The notes under the pieces are model-generated. The model ran no database searches. It had not been told where the DNA came from and was given only the letters and a program-made list of their open reading frames with translations. The position numbers were made by a program, and so were the translations under genes. Below are positions 15,853-24,667 of a stretch of DNA of 64,000 nucleotides, piece by piece. Source of the DNA: Thalassospira xianhensis MCCC 1A02616 (lineage in GTDB: Bacteria > Pseudomonadota > Alphaproteobacteria > Rhodospirillales > Thalassospiraceae); NCBI RefSeq assembly GCF_003326475.1, contig NZ_JPWA01000001.1:124001-188000 (forward strand), in the 5' to 3' direction. How positions within the stretch are numbered: the stretch's first letter is position 1; every line of letters begins with the position of its first letter.

Positions 15853-17055
15853 ATGGCTAACTTTGAAGTTCGCGTGCGCGTTCGAGACGACGGAACGACC
15901 GGAGTGACAATCGGGCAGGGGGCAGATGACCCAGAGTATTGCCTGGATGCGGAAGCGCTTGCGGATCTTGCTGACGGCATCCGTGCTGCGCAAAGGAAGT
16001 TACTGAATCGCAAGTTGGCCGACGACCTACCGAACGTCGATTTCATGGCAAAGCTGGTGGCCGAACCTCCGTATAACTTTACTTCTTGTCGCAAGCTGTT
16101 TGCCGCGCCGGAGGTCGACGACACCGTGTTTGCTTCGACACCACTGGCATCCATGAACTGGATGACGCTGTTCGCTTACATGCATCGGCGCTTTGGTCCA
16201 CCATACGTTCAAACATCTGGCCATCAGGATATTAGCGCAGGCTGGCGCTTGAGCTCACCTGAGCCTGACCTGGTCGTCGACATTGTGCCATGTGCCGGGG
16301 AAGGCATCGAGAATTGCTTTGAGCCCTATTTCGATGGCACTATTGAGAAAGAAGAGGGCAAACCAGATACCGCGCTTCACGGACGGCTGTCGAAAGCTTA
16401 CCGAGCGGTCCTGATGGACCTATTGCGTCCTGTAGGCATCCGAGAGCACTCGTTTATCGAGGATCTCCTCCAAACAGAGAGTGATCCAGAGCATTCAATG
16501 AACGCACTGGGCCCGTTGTGGAACCAGTCAAGGCTACACGAAGGGCAAGAAGTCGGCGAGGGCCAGTTTGCCTATTACCAGGTTGCACACCACCCATCTT
16601 GTGGCGTTGCAACGCCCATCGGCCTTCTCGATAGCGACGAATGGAGGAAGTTTATCTCCTTTATCACCACACTAGGGGAAGACGACGCTCTCAAGGGGCT
16701 TGATATTGCCTGCAATCATGCAATCGAAAAGACCGCGCAACATCATGTCAGGAAAGCGTCTTGGCCAGTCCTTCGGCTTGTCTTGCTTTCTGCGCGCCCT
16801 GGAGGCTTCCAGGAGGACATCAAACGATTGCTGGCGCTTTCACCCGCTGACGAAGCAATCTTCCAAGATGATCTTCTGCAACTTGGCATCGGCAATCAAA
16901 AGGCTCAAAGTATCCTTGAAGAGTTTACTCGCGACGTAATTGATGAGGCAGAGAAGTTGGGGAACCTCCTCGGCTACCCTCGGCTGTACCCGCGCTGGAC
17001 TGTTCGAAATCTTGAAAATAAGCAGTGGCTTCTCGAACGCCTGAAGCAGACGTAG
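15853..17055 (+). CDS. Unrecognised 400-residue protein, copy 1 of 2
   Basis: The ATG at 15853 follows AGGAAG at a good distance. The protein shares with the next gene product a core of LFAYMHRRFGPP, then GWRLSSPEPDLVVDIVPCAG, AYRAVLMDLLRPV and HHPSCGVATPIGLL. These are strongly conserved between the copies, so they are probably structural or binding elements. No known domain is recognised. It is a cytoplasmic protein and starts an operon of at least three genes. Confidence 0.75.
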   Translation: MANFEVRVRVRDDGTTGVTIGQGADDPEYCLDAEALADLADGIRAAQRKLLNRKLADDLPNVDFMAKLVAEPPYNFTSCRKLFAAPEVDDTVFASTPLASMNWMTLFAYMHRRFGPPYVQTSGHQDISAGWRLSSPEPDLVVDIVPCAGEGIENCFEPYFDGTIEKEEGKPDTALHGRLSKAYRAVLMDLLRPVGIREHSFIEDLLQTESDPEHSMNALGPLWNQSRLHEGQEVGEGQFAYYQVAHHPSCGVATPIGLLDSDEWRKFISFITTLGEDDALKGLDIACNHAIEKTAQHHVRKASWPVLRLVLLSARPGGFQEDIKRLLALSPADEAIFQDDLLQLGIGNQKAQSILEEFTRDVIDEAEKLGNLLGYPRLYPRWTVRNLENKQWLLERLKQT

Positions 17056-17126
17056 CCTTAGGCACTGGCTGGACTTCAACGTCCACCATTGAAAACACAA
17101 CTTGCTATCATTTCTGGAGAAGAGCC

Positions 17127-18551
17127 ATGTCCAATTTTTCCACTCGTGCCCGTCCCTTGGATGGTGGCTACACCGGCATCACTATCCGCTCAGGAGTTGA
17201 TACCTCTGTATTCTCACTCGACAAGGACGCGTTGCGAGACCTGGCACGGGTAGTGAATGACGCTGTGCGGGCAGATGCAGAAAGAGACATCGCTCAAAAT
17301 CTTCCTGATCGGAATTTCTTGGCTGAACTTGTGACGAACCGGCTTGAGCATCGCACGAAGTGCGACCGCCTGTTTAAACCAGACGGATTTGACGACGTCG
17401 TTTTAAACTCCACGCCATTGGCTGAACTGTCTTGGGCCAACTTGTTTGCCTACATGCATCGTAGATTTGGTCCACCCCATGTCCCGACTGATAATTACAA
17501 AGATTTGTGTGGCGGATGGTTCCTTAGCTCTCCTGAACCAGACCTGATTGTAAGCGTTGTTCCCTATGCGGGCCACGTTTGCGCTTTGAGCTTTCAGCCG
17601 CTCTTTAGTGGCAGCTATGAGAAGTTGAGGGAAAATGGAGGGGAGGCGGTCCCTGAGCTGAAAGACAGACTGGGAACAGCATACCGAACAGTGCTACTTG
17701 ACCTTCTCCGGCCGGTTGTCGTGCGCGATTATTACATCAACAGCTTGGGCAAAGTGGATGATAACTCACCGCTCCTCGCCTGGGAAACACGCGAAGATGA
17801 AGAATTGGCCTGTTTCACTGTGCAGCAGCACCCATCTGCGGGAATCGCGATCCCCCCGGGCTTACTTGAAAGCCGTGGATGGGAAACCTTTATTCCCTTC
17901 ATTACCGCGCTGGGCGATGGGGATGTGGAAGCAGGCTGTGAAACGGTATTGAAGCAAGCTATTCAGTCCGTTGCACCCCGAGAAATTGCCCGGGCCTCAT
18001 GGCCTGTTCTGCGGACGATGCTTCTCGCAGCCAACCAAAAAGAATATCCCGAACTCATCGAGCTCACGGGATTGTCAGACATTCAGCGTGAAATCATTGC
18101 GACCGAGCAGGGCAAGCTGGGCATCGGAACCCCGAATGCGCCTGACGCATCTCTCATGGCAGATTTCACCGATGAAACCATCCGCGATGCAAAGAGACTG
18201 GCCGTCATCCTTGGCCATCCACGCTTGCAGATTTGGAGTTTCGTCAAGAACCTGAAGTCGAAGCACCATCTGATTTCAGCGTCCCAGGACTTCTACGCCG
18301 TGTTCCCAGATGGAATCCCAATCGACTTGCTACCGACACTCCAGGAGGTTCCGCTTCATTTTGGTGATCGGCTTCAGTTCTTGAGCACCATTCGCGAACT
18401 GGACCAAGGGAAACTAACCGAGTGGGTCTCCGCCAACATCGAGAAACCGTATGGCGTTGGAATGATGTTGCACATCATCTACATGGAGAGGGCTCGGCTG
18501 GAAAGGGTGGCGCAAGATAAGCCGGAAGATCCTGCCCTCCAGCAACCATAG
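17127..18551 (+). CDS. Unrecognised 474-residue protein, copy 2 of 2
   Basis: The ATG at 17127 follows ctggagaag. It is a diverged paralogue of the gene at 15853 over most of its length (FAYMHRRFGPPHV, LSSPEPDLIVSVVPYAG, HPSAGIAIPPGLLE). It has a C-terminal extension of about 80 residues (FPDGIPIDLLPTLQEV onwards) that copy 1 lacks. The extension may bind a different partner. The copies are 71 bases apart on the same strand. Confidence 0.75.
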   Translation: MSNFSTRARPLDGGYTGITIRSGVDTSVFSLDKDALRDLARVVNDAVRADAERDIAQNLPDRNFLAELVTNRLEHRTKCDRLFKPDGFDDVVLNSTPLAELSWANLFAYMHRRFGPPHVPTDNYKDLCGGWFLSSPEPDLIVSVVPYAGHVCALSFQPLFSGSYEKLRENGGEAVPELKDRLGTAYRTVLLDLLRPVVVRDYYINSLGKVDDNSPLLAWETREDEELACFTVQQHPSAGIAIPPGLLESRGWETFIPFITALGDGDVEAGCETVLKQAIQSVAPREIARASWPVLRTMLLAANQKEYPELIELTGLSDIQREIIATEQGKLGIGTPNAPDASLMADFTDETIRDAKRLAVILGHPRLQIWSFVKNLKSKHHLISASQDFYAVFPDGIPIDLLPTLQEVPLHFGDRLQFLSTIRELDQGKLTEWVSANIEKPYGVGMMLHIIYMERARLERVAQDKPEDPALQQP

Positions 18552-18585
18552 GCTGTTCGGACCGTTAATTTCAAGGAGCTGACAA

Positions 18586-19017
18586 GTGAAACAAGCAATA
18601 ATTCCTGTCAAACATGTTGAGCACGTCCCTGGCGCAATCCAGTTTCCTGAGATGGTCGAACAGTATGTCAAGCTGGGAGGTGGCAAAGTCAGTCAGCGCC
18701 ATATTGAGGCGGCCCGGCGTATTTTGAAGATTGCCTGGGAAGACCATCCCAAACCGCCATCTGATCTCCAGGCAGCGTTGCTAGTCATTGCAGCTCTAGG
18801 GCTTGAAACGGAGGCCGAGGATGCGGAAAGCACTCCGTCTGAGGATGACGCGCAGTCTGAGCTAGCGCAGACCCTATCTCAAATGAACAGGGAGCTTTCT
18901 GATTTGCGGAAAGAGCGCGCGACATTCAATGAATTCCTGAGCGATCCGTTCCACCGCGATGCCTATCTGGCGTGGAGGCTGCAAAAGAAGGAAGCCGCCA
19001 AGAATGATGCCGTCTAG
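18586..19017 (+). CDS. Small helical protein with a C-terminal coiled coil
   Basis: A GTG at 18586 follows aaggagctg. The 143-residue product has an N-terminal globular part (PEMVEQYVKLGGGKVSQRHIEAARRIL) and then a long Glu/Arg-rich helix (about residues 95-140) likely to form a coiled coil. It is the third gene of the operon with the two paralogues. It could be an adaptor, but the role is unknown. Confidence 0.65.
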   Translation: MKQAIIPVKHVEHVPGAIQFPEMVEQYVKLGGGKVSQRHIEAARRILKIAWEDHPKPPSDLQAALLVIAALGLETEAEDAESTPSEDDAQSELAQTLSQMNRELSDLRKERATFNEFLSDPFHRDAYLAWRLQKKEAAKNDAV

Positions 19018-19038
19018 GCCGGTAAGAAGTGAGGGGTT

Positions 19039-19557
19039 CTAAGGACGAAATGAGTGTGGCGGCTCGTCGTCATCGTATTCTTCATCTTCATCTTCGTCGC
19101 TTTCGAGGTCAATACCCGGGCTTTCTTGGACAGGAAGCCAGTCGACCTCGTATTGATTGACCAACTCAATCCAAACTGGATTAGAAAATGGAAACAGTTC
19201 ATCAATCCATTCGAAGTATCCCCTGACGCCGAGCCTTTCAATCAGATCGTAGTGAACTTCAAAAACCCCGTCGTTACCGTCACACTTAGCTCTCCAATCG
19301 TAGAGCCGCTGAATTCCGGCCGCTGATTCCATATAGCCCTGGCCAAACTCACTCTCACAAAGATGGCTAACGATGAGCTTTTTGGTTCTATCAAAAAGTT
19401 TGAAAGCAACATTTATATCGTCTTGGACATGCTTCTTAATCTTGGGAAAGTTATGCAACATGCTCTTAGCGAAATCGTTCGTCTCGTCCGTCGCAGTGGC
19501 GCCATACAACATATCCAGAACAATCTCACCAAGGACTTCTGCTTCTTTCTTATTCAT
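19039..19557 (-). CDS. Unrecognised protein with a very acidic tail
   Basis: This 172-residue protein has a helical N-terminal part and a C-terminal tail of almost pure Asp/Glu (about residues 150-167, DLESDEDEDEEYDDDE). Such tails often mimic DNA or bind basic partners. It lies 34 bases downstream of hipA on the same strand and may be co-transcribed. No family is recognised. Confidence 0.65.
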   Translation of the reverse strand: MNKKEAEVLGEIVLDMLYGATATDETNDFAKSMLHNFPKIKKHVQDDINVAFKLFDRTKKLIVSHLCESEFGQGYMESAAGIQRLYDWRAKCDGNDGVFEVHYDLIERLGVRGYFEWIDELFPFSNPVWIELVNQYEVDWLPVQESPGIDLESDEDEDEEYDDDEPPHSFRP

Positions 19558-19590
19558 ATCCCAGTCCTCCGTTGCGACCTGACAGCAGGC

Positions 19591-20931
19591 TCAAATTTTA
19601 AGAGATGGCGCTTCGGGTGCGTCAGGCGCCGGAAGAACCGGTGCCGCTTCCCATGATAAAACCCTGGCGCATCGATCTGCGATATCGTTCACAACCAGGT
19701 CCAATGCTTCGCAATCAGCGACGGTTCCTCGAAGCTTCTCCCGTAAGGCCCGAACGGCTGCGGGCATCATCTCGGCCTGGGCCACCAGACGTTTCAGGAC
19801 GCTAGCGCCTCTCAGGCCACACTCATCGGCGAATTTCAGCCAGTGTTCACGCCCAATCATCTCAGGGTTTCTCTCACCGCCAATGGCCTGAGCAATACGG
19901 GGTCGAACCTTTTTGAAGTGGTGTTCAAACGCCTTGGCGTTGTTCAAATCGTAGATCGGGCTGAGTTCCACCGCGCGCGGCCGATAAACCAAAGAATAGT
20001 TCTTGGCATGGCTGTCGGGGTTTCCGATCAGGAAGTTGTAAATGACGTAATCTGTCAGCTTCAATACTTCCTTGACCGGCACTCTGGTTACCTTGAAAAC
20101 CAGCTTGAACATGTCGGCAAGTGTTGGCCCGCCTTCATGCTCGTATTTCATGTGCGGGGGCACGCCCAGTGCCTGACAGAAATCCTCCTGGTGGAGACGA
20201 CGGATGCGCCCGGCCGAGCCATCTTCGTTCCACGACACCACGCGGTCAAACCGGCTGACCAGCATATATGTCTTACCCTCGGCCTCGCCCACACGCGAGT
20301 GCGGTACAGGGAGTTTCATTTCGCGCGCGAGCTTAAGCAGGAAGCTCTCCGTGCGAATGGAGTCCGGCAGCCCCTTGATATCGACTTTAAGGATGTGCGA
20401 ACTCGGATGACCGTGATGGGGTAAACTGACTTGCCCGGCCGGATCAACAAACACCGCAGCTTTGTCATGGACGCCAGCGAGAGACAGCATGACTTCGCCT
20501 TCAACGGCCGCCAGCGGGCGGTGGGGCAGGTTATCAATGAGGTCAGCCAACTGCGCCTCATCAAGCTCCTCGAGCCATCCCTGCCTCGGTTCCAATGCTT
20601 GCGGCTCTGGAGCAATCACCACCGCACCGGCGCAATCGCGACCGATATTAGCCAGCAGGCCGAAACTGTTGTCATCAGACACATGAAACTGCTTGCCCAA
20701 TGCTTGGCGCGCTTGAGGATTGTCTGGTAAAAGCCCTGCGAAGAACGGTGCGCATTCCAACTGGTTGAACGGCTCTTTGCGCAGTGGGAGGCTCTGCGAA
20801 AGAGGAGTGGATGCGACGCCAAGATAGGCATCATCATACTCAAATGACATCTCCCCGTGTGTATCCATCCGGAGATGTCCAACAAGCTCGTCATTAAGCC
20901 GAACCTGAAGCGTTTTCGTCATATCATTCAT
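19591..20931 (-). CDS. hipA: HipA-family serine/threonine kinase toxin
   Basis: This 446-residue kinase is the toxin of a HipBA type II module. E. coli HipA phosphorylates glutamyl-tRNA synthetase and induces dormancy. Visible motifs are the N-terminal HipA_N region (RLNDELVGHLRMD), SLAGVHDKAAV near residue 145, HILKVDIKGLPD with the ATP-binding Lys, the catalytic loop NPDSHAKN at about 310, and the metal-binding SPIYDL near 330. The start is taken at 20931, overlapping hipB by 8 bases. A second Met (20922) is possible. All key residues are present, so it should be active. Confidence 0.93.
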   Translation of the reverse strand: MNDMTKTLQVRLNDELVGHLRMDTHGEMSFEYDDAYLGVASTPLSQSLPLRKEPFNQLECAPFFAGLLPDNPQARQALGKQFHVSDDNSFGLLANIGRDCAGAVVIAPEPQALEPRQGWLEELDEAQLADLIDNLPHRPLAAVEGEVMLSLAGVHDKAAVFVDPAGQVSLPHHGHPSSHILKVDIKGLPDSIRTESFLLKLAREMKLPVPHSRVGEAEGKTYMLVSRFDRVVSWNEDGSAGRIRRLHQEDFCQALGVPPHMKYEHEGGPTLADMFKLVFKVTRVPVKEVLKLTDYVIYNFLIGNPDSHAKNYSLVYRPRAVELSPIYDLNNAKAFEHHFKKVRPRIAQAIGGERNPEMIGREHWLKFADECGLRGASVLKRLVAQAEMMPAAVRALREKLRGTVADCEALDLVVNDIADRCARVLSWEAAPVLPAPDAPEAPSLKI

Positions 20932-21160
20932 TTTGGTCTTCACTCTCGTCAGGGAACCGGATTTCGATGGTTCCTCCAAGAGCCTCGACGAGCGTCCGGA
21001 GATCAGCAAATGGTGTCCGCGGTCGCGGCCCATTACGCTCGATACCACTCAGAAACTTGACGGAGCTCCCCGTTGACAAAACCACGTCCTCTTGTCGCAG
21101 GCCCAGGGCTTCCCGGCGCGTGCGAAGGAGTGTACCAATGTCGGACATTGTGTGGTTCAT
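20924..21160 (-). CDS. hipB: HipB-family antitoxin and repressor
   Basis: This 78-residue Xre-type helix-turn-helix protein has ALGLRQEDVVLSTGSSVKFLSGIERN as its recognition region at about residues 19-43. It neutralises HipA by complex formation and represses the operon. It is the promoter-proximal gene and overlaps hipA. Three 16-base palindromes upstream (21193-21307) are its likely binding sites. Confidence 0.92.
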   Translation of the reverse strand: MNHTMSDIGTLLRTRREALGLRQEDVVLSTGSSVKFLSGIERNGPRPRTPFADLRTLVEALGGTIEIRFPDESEDQNE

Positions 21161-21192
21161 TATTGCCTCACAACATGCAAATGACCATTAAC

Positions 21193-21208
21193 TTTACCGT
21201 ACGGTGAA
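21193..21208. promoter_or_regulatory. hip operator 1
   Basis: TTTACCGTACGGTGAA is a near-perfect palindrome 33 bases upstream of hipB. Two close copies follow, so this is the proximal HipB operator. It probably overlaps the hipBA promoter. Confidence 0.75.
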
Positions 21209-21242
21209 TTTAGAGGTAAATCTGCTGGATTGCAAGAGCGAC

Positions 21243-21258
21243 TTCACCGTGCGGTGAA
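21243..21258. promoter_or_regulatory. hip operator 2
   Basis: TTCACCGTGCGGTGAA is the second copy of the palindrome, 50 bases from the first. The phase is about five helical turns, which suits looping or cooperative binding. Confidence 0.75.
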
Positions 21259-21291
21259 TTTCCCTTTCCCAAGTCGTGATTTCTGGCAGAC

Positions 21292-21307
21292 TTCACCGCA
21301 CGGTAAA
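21292..21307. promoter_or_regulatory. hip operator 3
   Basis: TTCACCGCACGGTAAA is the third copy, 49 bases from the second. It lies nearest the divergent gene at 21393 and could let HipB control that gene too. Confidence 0.7.
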
Positions 21308-21392
21308 CATTCAAGAGACACCACAATTCAGTGCGTGAAGGAGAGATGCGCTGTTGCGCTTCCAAGGTAACCGGTCAACACTGAGGTTTCAT

Positions 21393-21932
21393 ATGACTGA
21401 AGCGGGGCGGCGGGAAATGAGTTCTGTTTTGCAAATTCTGAAAGTCGCCGGGTTCATACCGGAAACTGACAGCTATGTCCTGGATTTGTCCACGCGCGAG
21501 GTTTCTCAAAAGCTGTTTGTCACCGATTTTCTGACGGCTGGATTACCTGGTACAAACTCAAATCTGTTCGACATCCGCCTGGAAACAAGCAGTGTTCAGA
21601 CCAGCCCGGGCGACTATCGGGTGTACGGCTTCAAGCTGAGTATCGAGGATGTCTTAGCCTTTGCTGTGGCGCAAATGTCGCGAACACTGTCAGCCGAGCA
21701 TAGAATTTCTCCCGAACTCGGCTTTGAACATGACGGTAATTTCATCTGTGATCCCTTCAGCGATATGCGGCATTCGGAACTGCGCACGCGGCAAATATCA
21801 CCGGGGAAGCATTTGCTCGAGCCTATGCTCGAAGAATGGGTGAAGCCCTATCAGGCATGGCGCACAGAGATTGCCGAAATGATAAAATCTGGAGATCTGG
21901 GCCCGCTGAGAGTCGGGAGTCAGAGCTCCTGA
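21393..21932 (+). CDS. Unrecognised 179-residue protein divergent from hipBA
   Basis: The ATG at 21393 is chosen because TGAGG lies just upstream. A TTG at 21354 is possible but has no ribosome site. The protein is soluble with a beta-rich first half (YVLDLSTREVSQKLFV) and a helical end. It has no recognised motif. It may be under the hip operators, because the third lies 86 bases before its start. Confidence 0.6.
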   Translation: MTEAGRREMSSVLQILKVAGFIPETDSYVLDLSTREVSQKLFVTDFLTAGLPGTNSNLFDIRLETSSVQTSPGDYRVYGFKLSIEDVLAFAVAQMSRTLSAEHRISPELGFEHDGNFICDPFSDMRHSELRTRQISPGKHLLEPMLEEWVKPYQAWRTEIAEMIKSGDLGPLRVGSQSS

Positions 21933-21940
21933 AGATGCCC

Positions 21941-22651
21941 TCAGAAAAGCGTACTCTCAGGCTGCATTAGGTCAGGCGAGTTATTCCTGACGTTTCCGAC
22001 CGCCTTTGCGACTGGGCGGAAATACAGAAGCTGTGAAGGCGTCGGCTCGAGAACCTGTGAAATCACCTCATTGAGCGGCTTATACATCCAGCTGGCTATT
22101 TCATCGTCTGTAAGGACTGCCGGTTCACGAGTATGGATTTCCGCCATTCGGTCACCGGCCTCGCGTGTCAGTATGGTGAATGTGCATGCGTCGAATGTAT
22201 CTTCCGATTGGGAATCTTTGTAGTTTCCCGACCACCTGGACCAAATCCCGGCCATAAGAAATGGTTTAAAGCCGTCGTGTCCGTCGCCGATCCCGATCGC
22301 GAAAGGCTGACGGTCGGATTTCCGCCATTCATAGAAGCAGGTCGCCGGAACAAGGCAACGGTGCTGCTGGACAGCGTCGCGATATGTCGCCTTTTTGTGG
22401 ATCTCTTCCGCCTTTGCATTGATGGTATTAAACTTTTTGTCGTTCAGACTCTTTTTCCACCAGTGCGGCACAAAACCCCAGTATGCAGTCTCCCCCCAAG
22501 TATCTTTCCCATCCGTTAGAACGACCGGGCAAAAGTGAGTGGGGGCGACGTTGAAATTTGATTTGGGGTCTTTTTCGGGGACAGGAAACGCCATCCCCGC
22601 CAGTTCGTGGATTTCGGACCAAGTGAGTTGATGGCTGTATCGACCGCACAT
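21941..22651 (-). CDS. SRAP-family (YedK/HMCES) abasic-site DNA-protein crosslinker
   Basis: This 236-residue protein belongs to the SOS response-associated peptidase family, which forms a thiazolidine crosslink with abasic sites in single-stranded DNA. The start at 22651 is fixed by chemistry: MCGRY places the reactive Cys at position 2 after Met removal. FNVAPT, WGFVPHWW, NTINAKAEE, HRCLVPATCFYEW with the Glu at about 105, and AEIHTREPAVL with the catalytic His are all present. It is of normal length and probably protects replicating element DNA. Confidence 0.93.
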   Translation of the reverse strand: MCGRYSHQLTWSEIHELAGMAFPVPEKDPKSNFNVAPTHFCPVVLTDGKDTWGETAYWGFVPHWWKKSLNDKKFNTINAKAEEIHKKATYRDAVQQHRCLVPATCFYEWRKSDRQPFAIGIGDGHDGFKPFLMAGIWSRWSGNYKDSQSEDTFDACTFTILTREAGDRMAEIHTREPAVLTDDEIASWMYKPLNEVISQVLEPTPSQLLYFRPVAKAVGNVRNNSPDLMQPESTLF

Positions 22652-22712
22652 GAACACCATGCCTCATCAGCAAAACAATGGCGCGGTAGTATGAAGGCAA
22701 GTCCAGAGTGGT

Positions 22713-22979
22713 TCAAGAGCTCGCATTTGTCTTGCGGTATTTCGAGCGATCATGCCAACAGTTTGCCGCGCGCACCGTAAAAAAGACGCCTGCATATCCA
22801 ACCATGACCATCAGGAAAGCCTGATAGGCGAATACCATGCCTCCACGCTTGGTCTCACTGTTCAAAAGGATTGCCAATATCTCTGCCACTTCGAATACGG
22901 CAAGAACAGCTGTCACCACCGCCAACACAATAGCGAATACTGAATACATCAAGGTTTCGGAATTGGACGGAGATTGCAT
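22713..22979 (-). CDS. Small two-helix membrane protein
   Basis: This 88-residue protein has two hydrophobic segments at about residues 12-35 and 48-68, with a basic, Cys-containing tail (NCWHDRSKYRK). The start could also be Met11 (22949). It lies upstream of the SRAP gene on the same strand with a 62-base gap. The function is unknown. Confidence 0.6.
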   Translation of the reverse strand: MQSPSNSETLMYSVFAIVLAVVTAVLAVFEVAEILAILLNSETKRGGMVFAYQAFLMVMVGYAGVFFTVRAANCWHDRSKYRKTNASS

Positions 22980-23057
22980 GAAGCCACCTTTCTGAAAATG
23001 AAGGCCCCATATTTGTGAAATGCAACAGAGGATGCAAGCAGTTTGGCTCTGGGAGTA

Positions 23058-23371
23058 CTATCGGTCACTATCAAATTGCCAGTAGCCCCATTTTTCAGCT
23101 CGCGAACGCCGCGCCATCGACTGCTTTTCCCGCCGTTCGCACAGTCGCATTTGGTTCACGACGTAGCGCATCTGTCGATAAACCCTGAGGTGGCGGAACT
23201 CTGCTTCGTTGCTCTCGCTGATTAGGGCCAGTTTGTCAGGCGTTCCGAAATGACAGTATTGTTTTTGCCCGCGTCATCCGGGTATATATTTTTGAAATTA
23301 CGGGCAATCTGACTATTCGTGTAGCCGTGCTTGCGAATCATATCGAGCAACAACTTCGGTGTCATTGACAT
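23058..23371 (-). pseudogene. Frameshifted small HTH-like gene, or two overlapping short genes
   Basis: The first frame (23371 to TAA at 23222) encodes 49 residues, MTPKLLLDMIRKHGYTNSQI and onward, resembling a short helix-turn-helix. It ends NTVISERLTNWP. Reading one base back, the next frame is open to a TAG at 23058 and encodes basic, plausible protein (AEFRHLRVYRQMRYVVNQMR to QFDSDR). Together they would make a protein of about 105 residues. I infer a single-base indel in one original gene. The CCCTAA junction is not a classic slippery site. Confidence 0.45.
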
Positions 23372-23438
23372 CCCCTATGGAGCGAACACATCGTACCGCA
23401 AGGTATCTGTTTTCATTCCAGACTTCAAACAACCGCTA

Positions 23439-24017
23439 TCATTTGGGCCGAACACAGCCAATATGATAGGAGCCGCTTACACCCGAGAACCAGGCGCTTG
23501 GATGTCCGCACATCATCTGTGCCGGTGCACTGACTGTCGTGTCGACCACGTGACCACCATCAAGCTCGAGAGTGACGGGGCTGCCAACGGGGAAAGCAGA
23601 ATTGAAATCACCAACAGCCCGCTCGCCCTTTTTGTTCAGGGCTTGCATACGTTTGGACCGGGCATCAAGGTCAAAGCCCTGACCGGTACGTTTCAACCCG
23701 GCCTTCGCATCCCTGTACTTCTGGTCCAATGCCTTGAGTTCCTCGATCTTGGACGTGGCGGTTTCGATTTTCTTCTGCTGGGCTGCGATGAGTGCCTTGA
23801 TGTCGTTCTTTTTGTTCCAGATACGGGCCAACTCGTCTTTTGAAGGTGAAATGTCACATGAATCGGAAACGGAGTGCTTGCACGACTTACATGTGCCACC
23901 GCCCATATTAAAAGATGAGTATCCACAGTCGGTAATCTGGACATCATCGGAACCGCATTTGATGCAGGAGGCGACATGGATTTCCCGGGTGACTTTTTTC
24001 GTTTCTGTGACTTTCAT
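23439..24017 (-). CDS. Zinc-ribbon and coiled-coil protein
   Basis: This 192-residue protein has an N-terminal zinc ribbon: CIKCGSDD at about residue 18 and CKSCKHS near residue 43, two CxxC knuckles about 25 residues apart. A Lys/Glu-rich helix at about 60-105 (KKNDIKALIAAQQKKIETA) is likely to be a coiled coil, then come a Gly/His segment and two more Cys. It is probably a nucleic acid-binding protein. A TTGACA/TACTGT promoter lies 67 bases upstream. Confidence 0.7.
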   Translation of the reverse strand: MKVTETKKVTREIHVASCIKCGSDDVQITDCGYSSFNMGGGTCKSCKHSVSDSCDISPSKDELARIWNKKNDIKALIAAQQKKIETATSKIEELKALDQKYRDAKAGLKRTGQGFDLDARSKRMQALNKKGERAVGDFNSAFPVGSPVTLELDGGHVVDTTVSAPAQMMCGHPSAWFSGVSGSYHIGCVRPK

Positions 24018-24083
24018 AGCGACATCCTCTGTCCCTGAATAAGCTATGGATGCCTCTAGGAAAGTGCACCCGTCAATATTTTG

Positions 24084-24112
24084 ACAGTAATCAAGCTAAT
24101 TATTCTTGTCAA
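24084..24112 (-). promoter_or_regulatory. Promoter for the zinc-ribbon gene
   Basis: On the minus strand, ATGTTGACAAG has its TTGACA at 24107-24112, and TACTGT lies 17 bases downstream at 24084-24089. Spacing and the extended -35 match the class repeated in this window. Confidence 0.6.
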
Positions 24113-24184
24113 CATTATAGGTGACAGGAAAATGGTTTTATGGTTTATTCTCAGAAGTAGAGGAGCGCAGCGGAGAGTAAGGCA

Positions 24185-24667
24185 ATGGATACTGAACAGA
24201 CCTCGAAGAAAAGTGCCGACGTTGATGCGGAGCCTATCCTGTCAAGAATTCCTGCAACACGTGAAGCCTTGTCACGCATCCTCGACCTGATGCCTGAAGG
24301 TGCGGCTGCTCGCGTACGCTTACAGCAAACATCTCTTCACTTATTGAAGATGCTGGACGAATATGAACTAAGCGGTGGGGCGGGCATTGCGGCTTCGCTC
24401 GAATGGTCCGACAGGTACTTTTCGGTTTGCAATGAACTTCTTAGCTGTTCAGATGGTGTTGTCCTTCTTGAGTATCACTACAAACTTAAAGACCTCTATC
24501 TGGCCGAAAGGAGCGCCGTCGAAGAATTTCGGAGGAAATTGCACGACATTTCATTAGCTGAAAATCCTGACGCATTTCCGCCAGCTCATTGCGAACGTTT
24601 CCACAACTGCCATGCCGTCGGCGACTGCACGTCGCTGACCTGCCAGAGCAACAGCTTCAAATATTGA
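24185..24667 (+). CDS. Unrecognised 160-residue helical protein
   Basis: This soluble, Leu/Glu-rich protein is mostly helical. The short C-terminal region has four Cys and several His (AHCERFHNCHAVGDCTSLTC), possibly a metal site. The 3' end overlaps the convergent ASCH gene by 11 bases. No family is recognised. Confidence 0.65.
   Translation: MDTEQTSKKSADVDAEPILSRIPATREALSRILDLMPEGAAARVRLQQTSLHLLKMLDEYELSGGAGIAASLEWSDRYFSVCNELLSCSDGVVLLEYHYKLKDLYLAERSAVEEFRRKLHDISLAENPDAFPPAHCERFHNCHAVGDCTSLTCQSNSFKY

Noticed and set aside
19843-20424. Plus-strand frame of 193 codons within hipA
   Set aside because: hipA is certain from its kinase motifs, so this antisense frame is a shadow.
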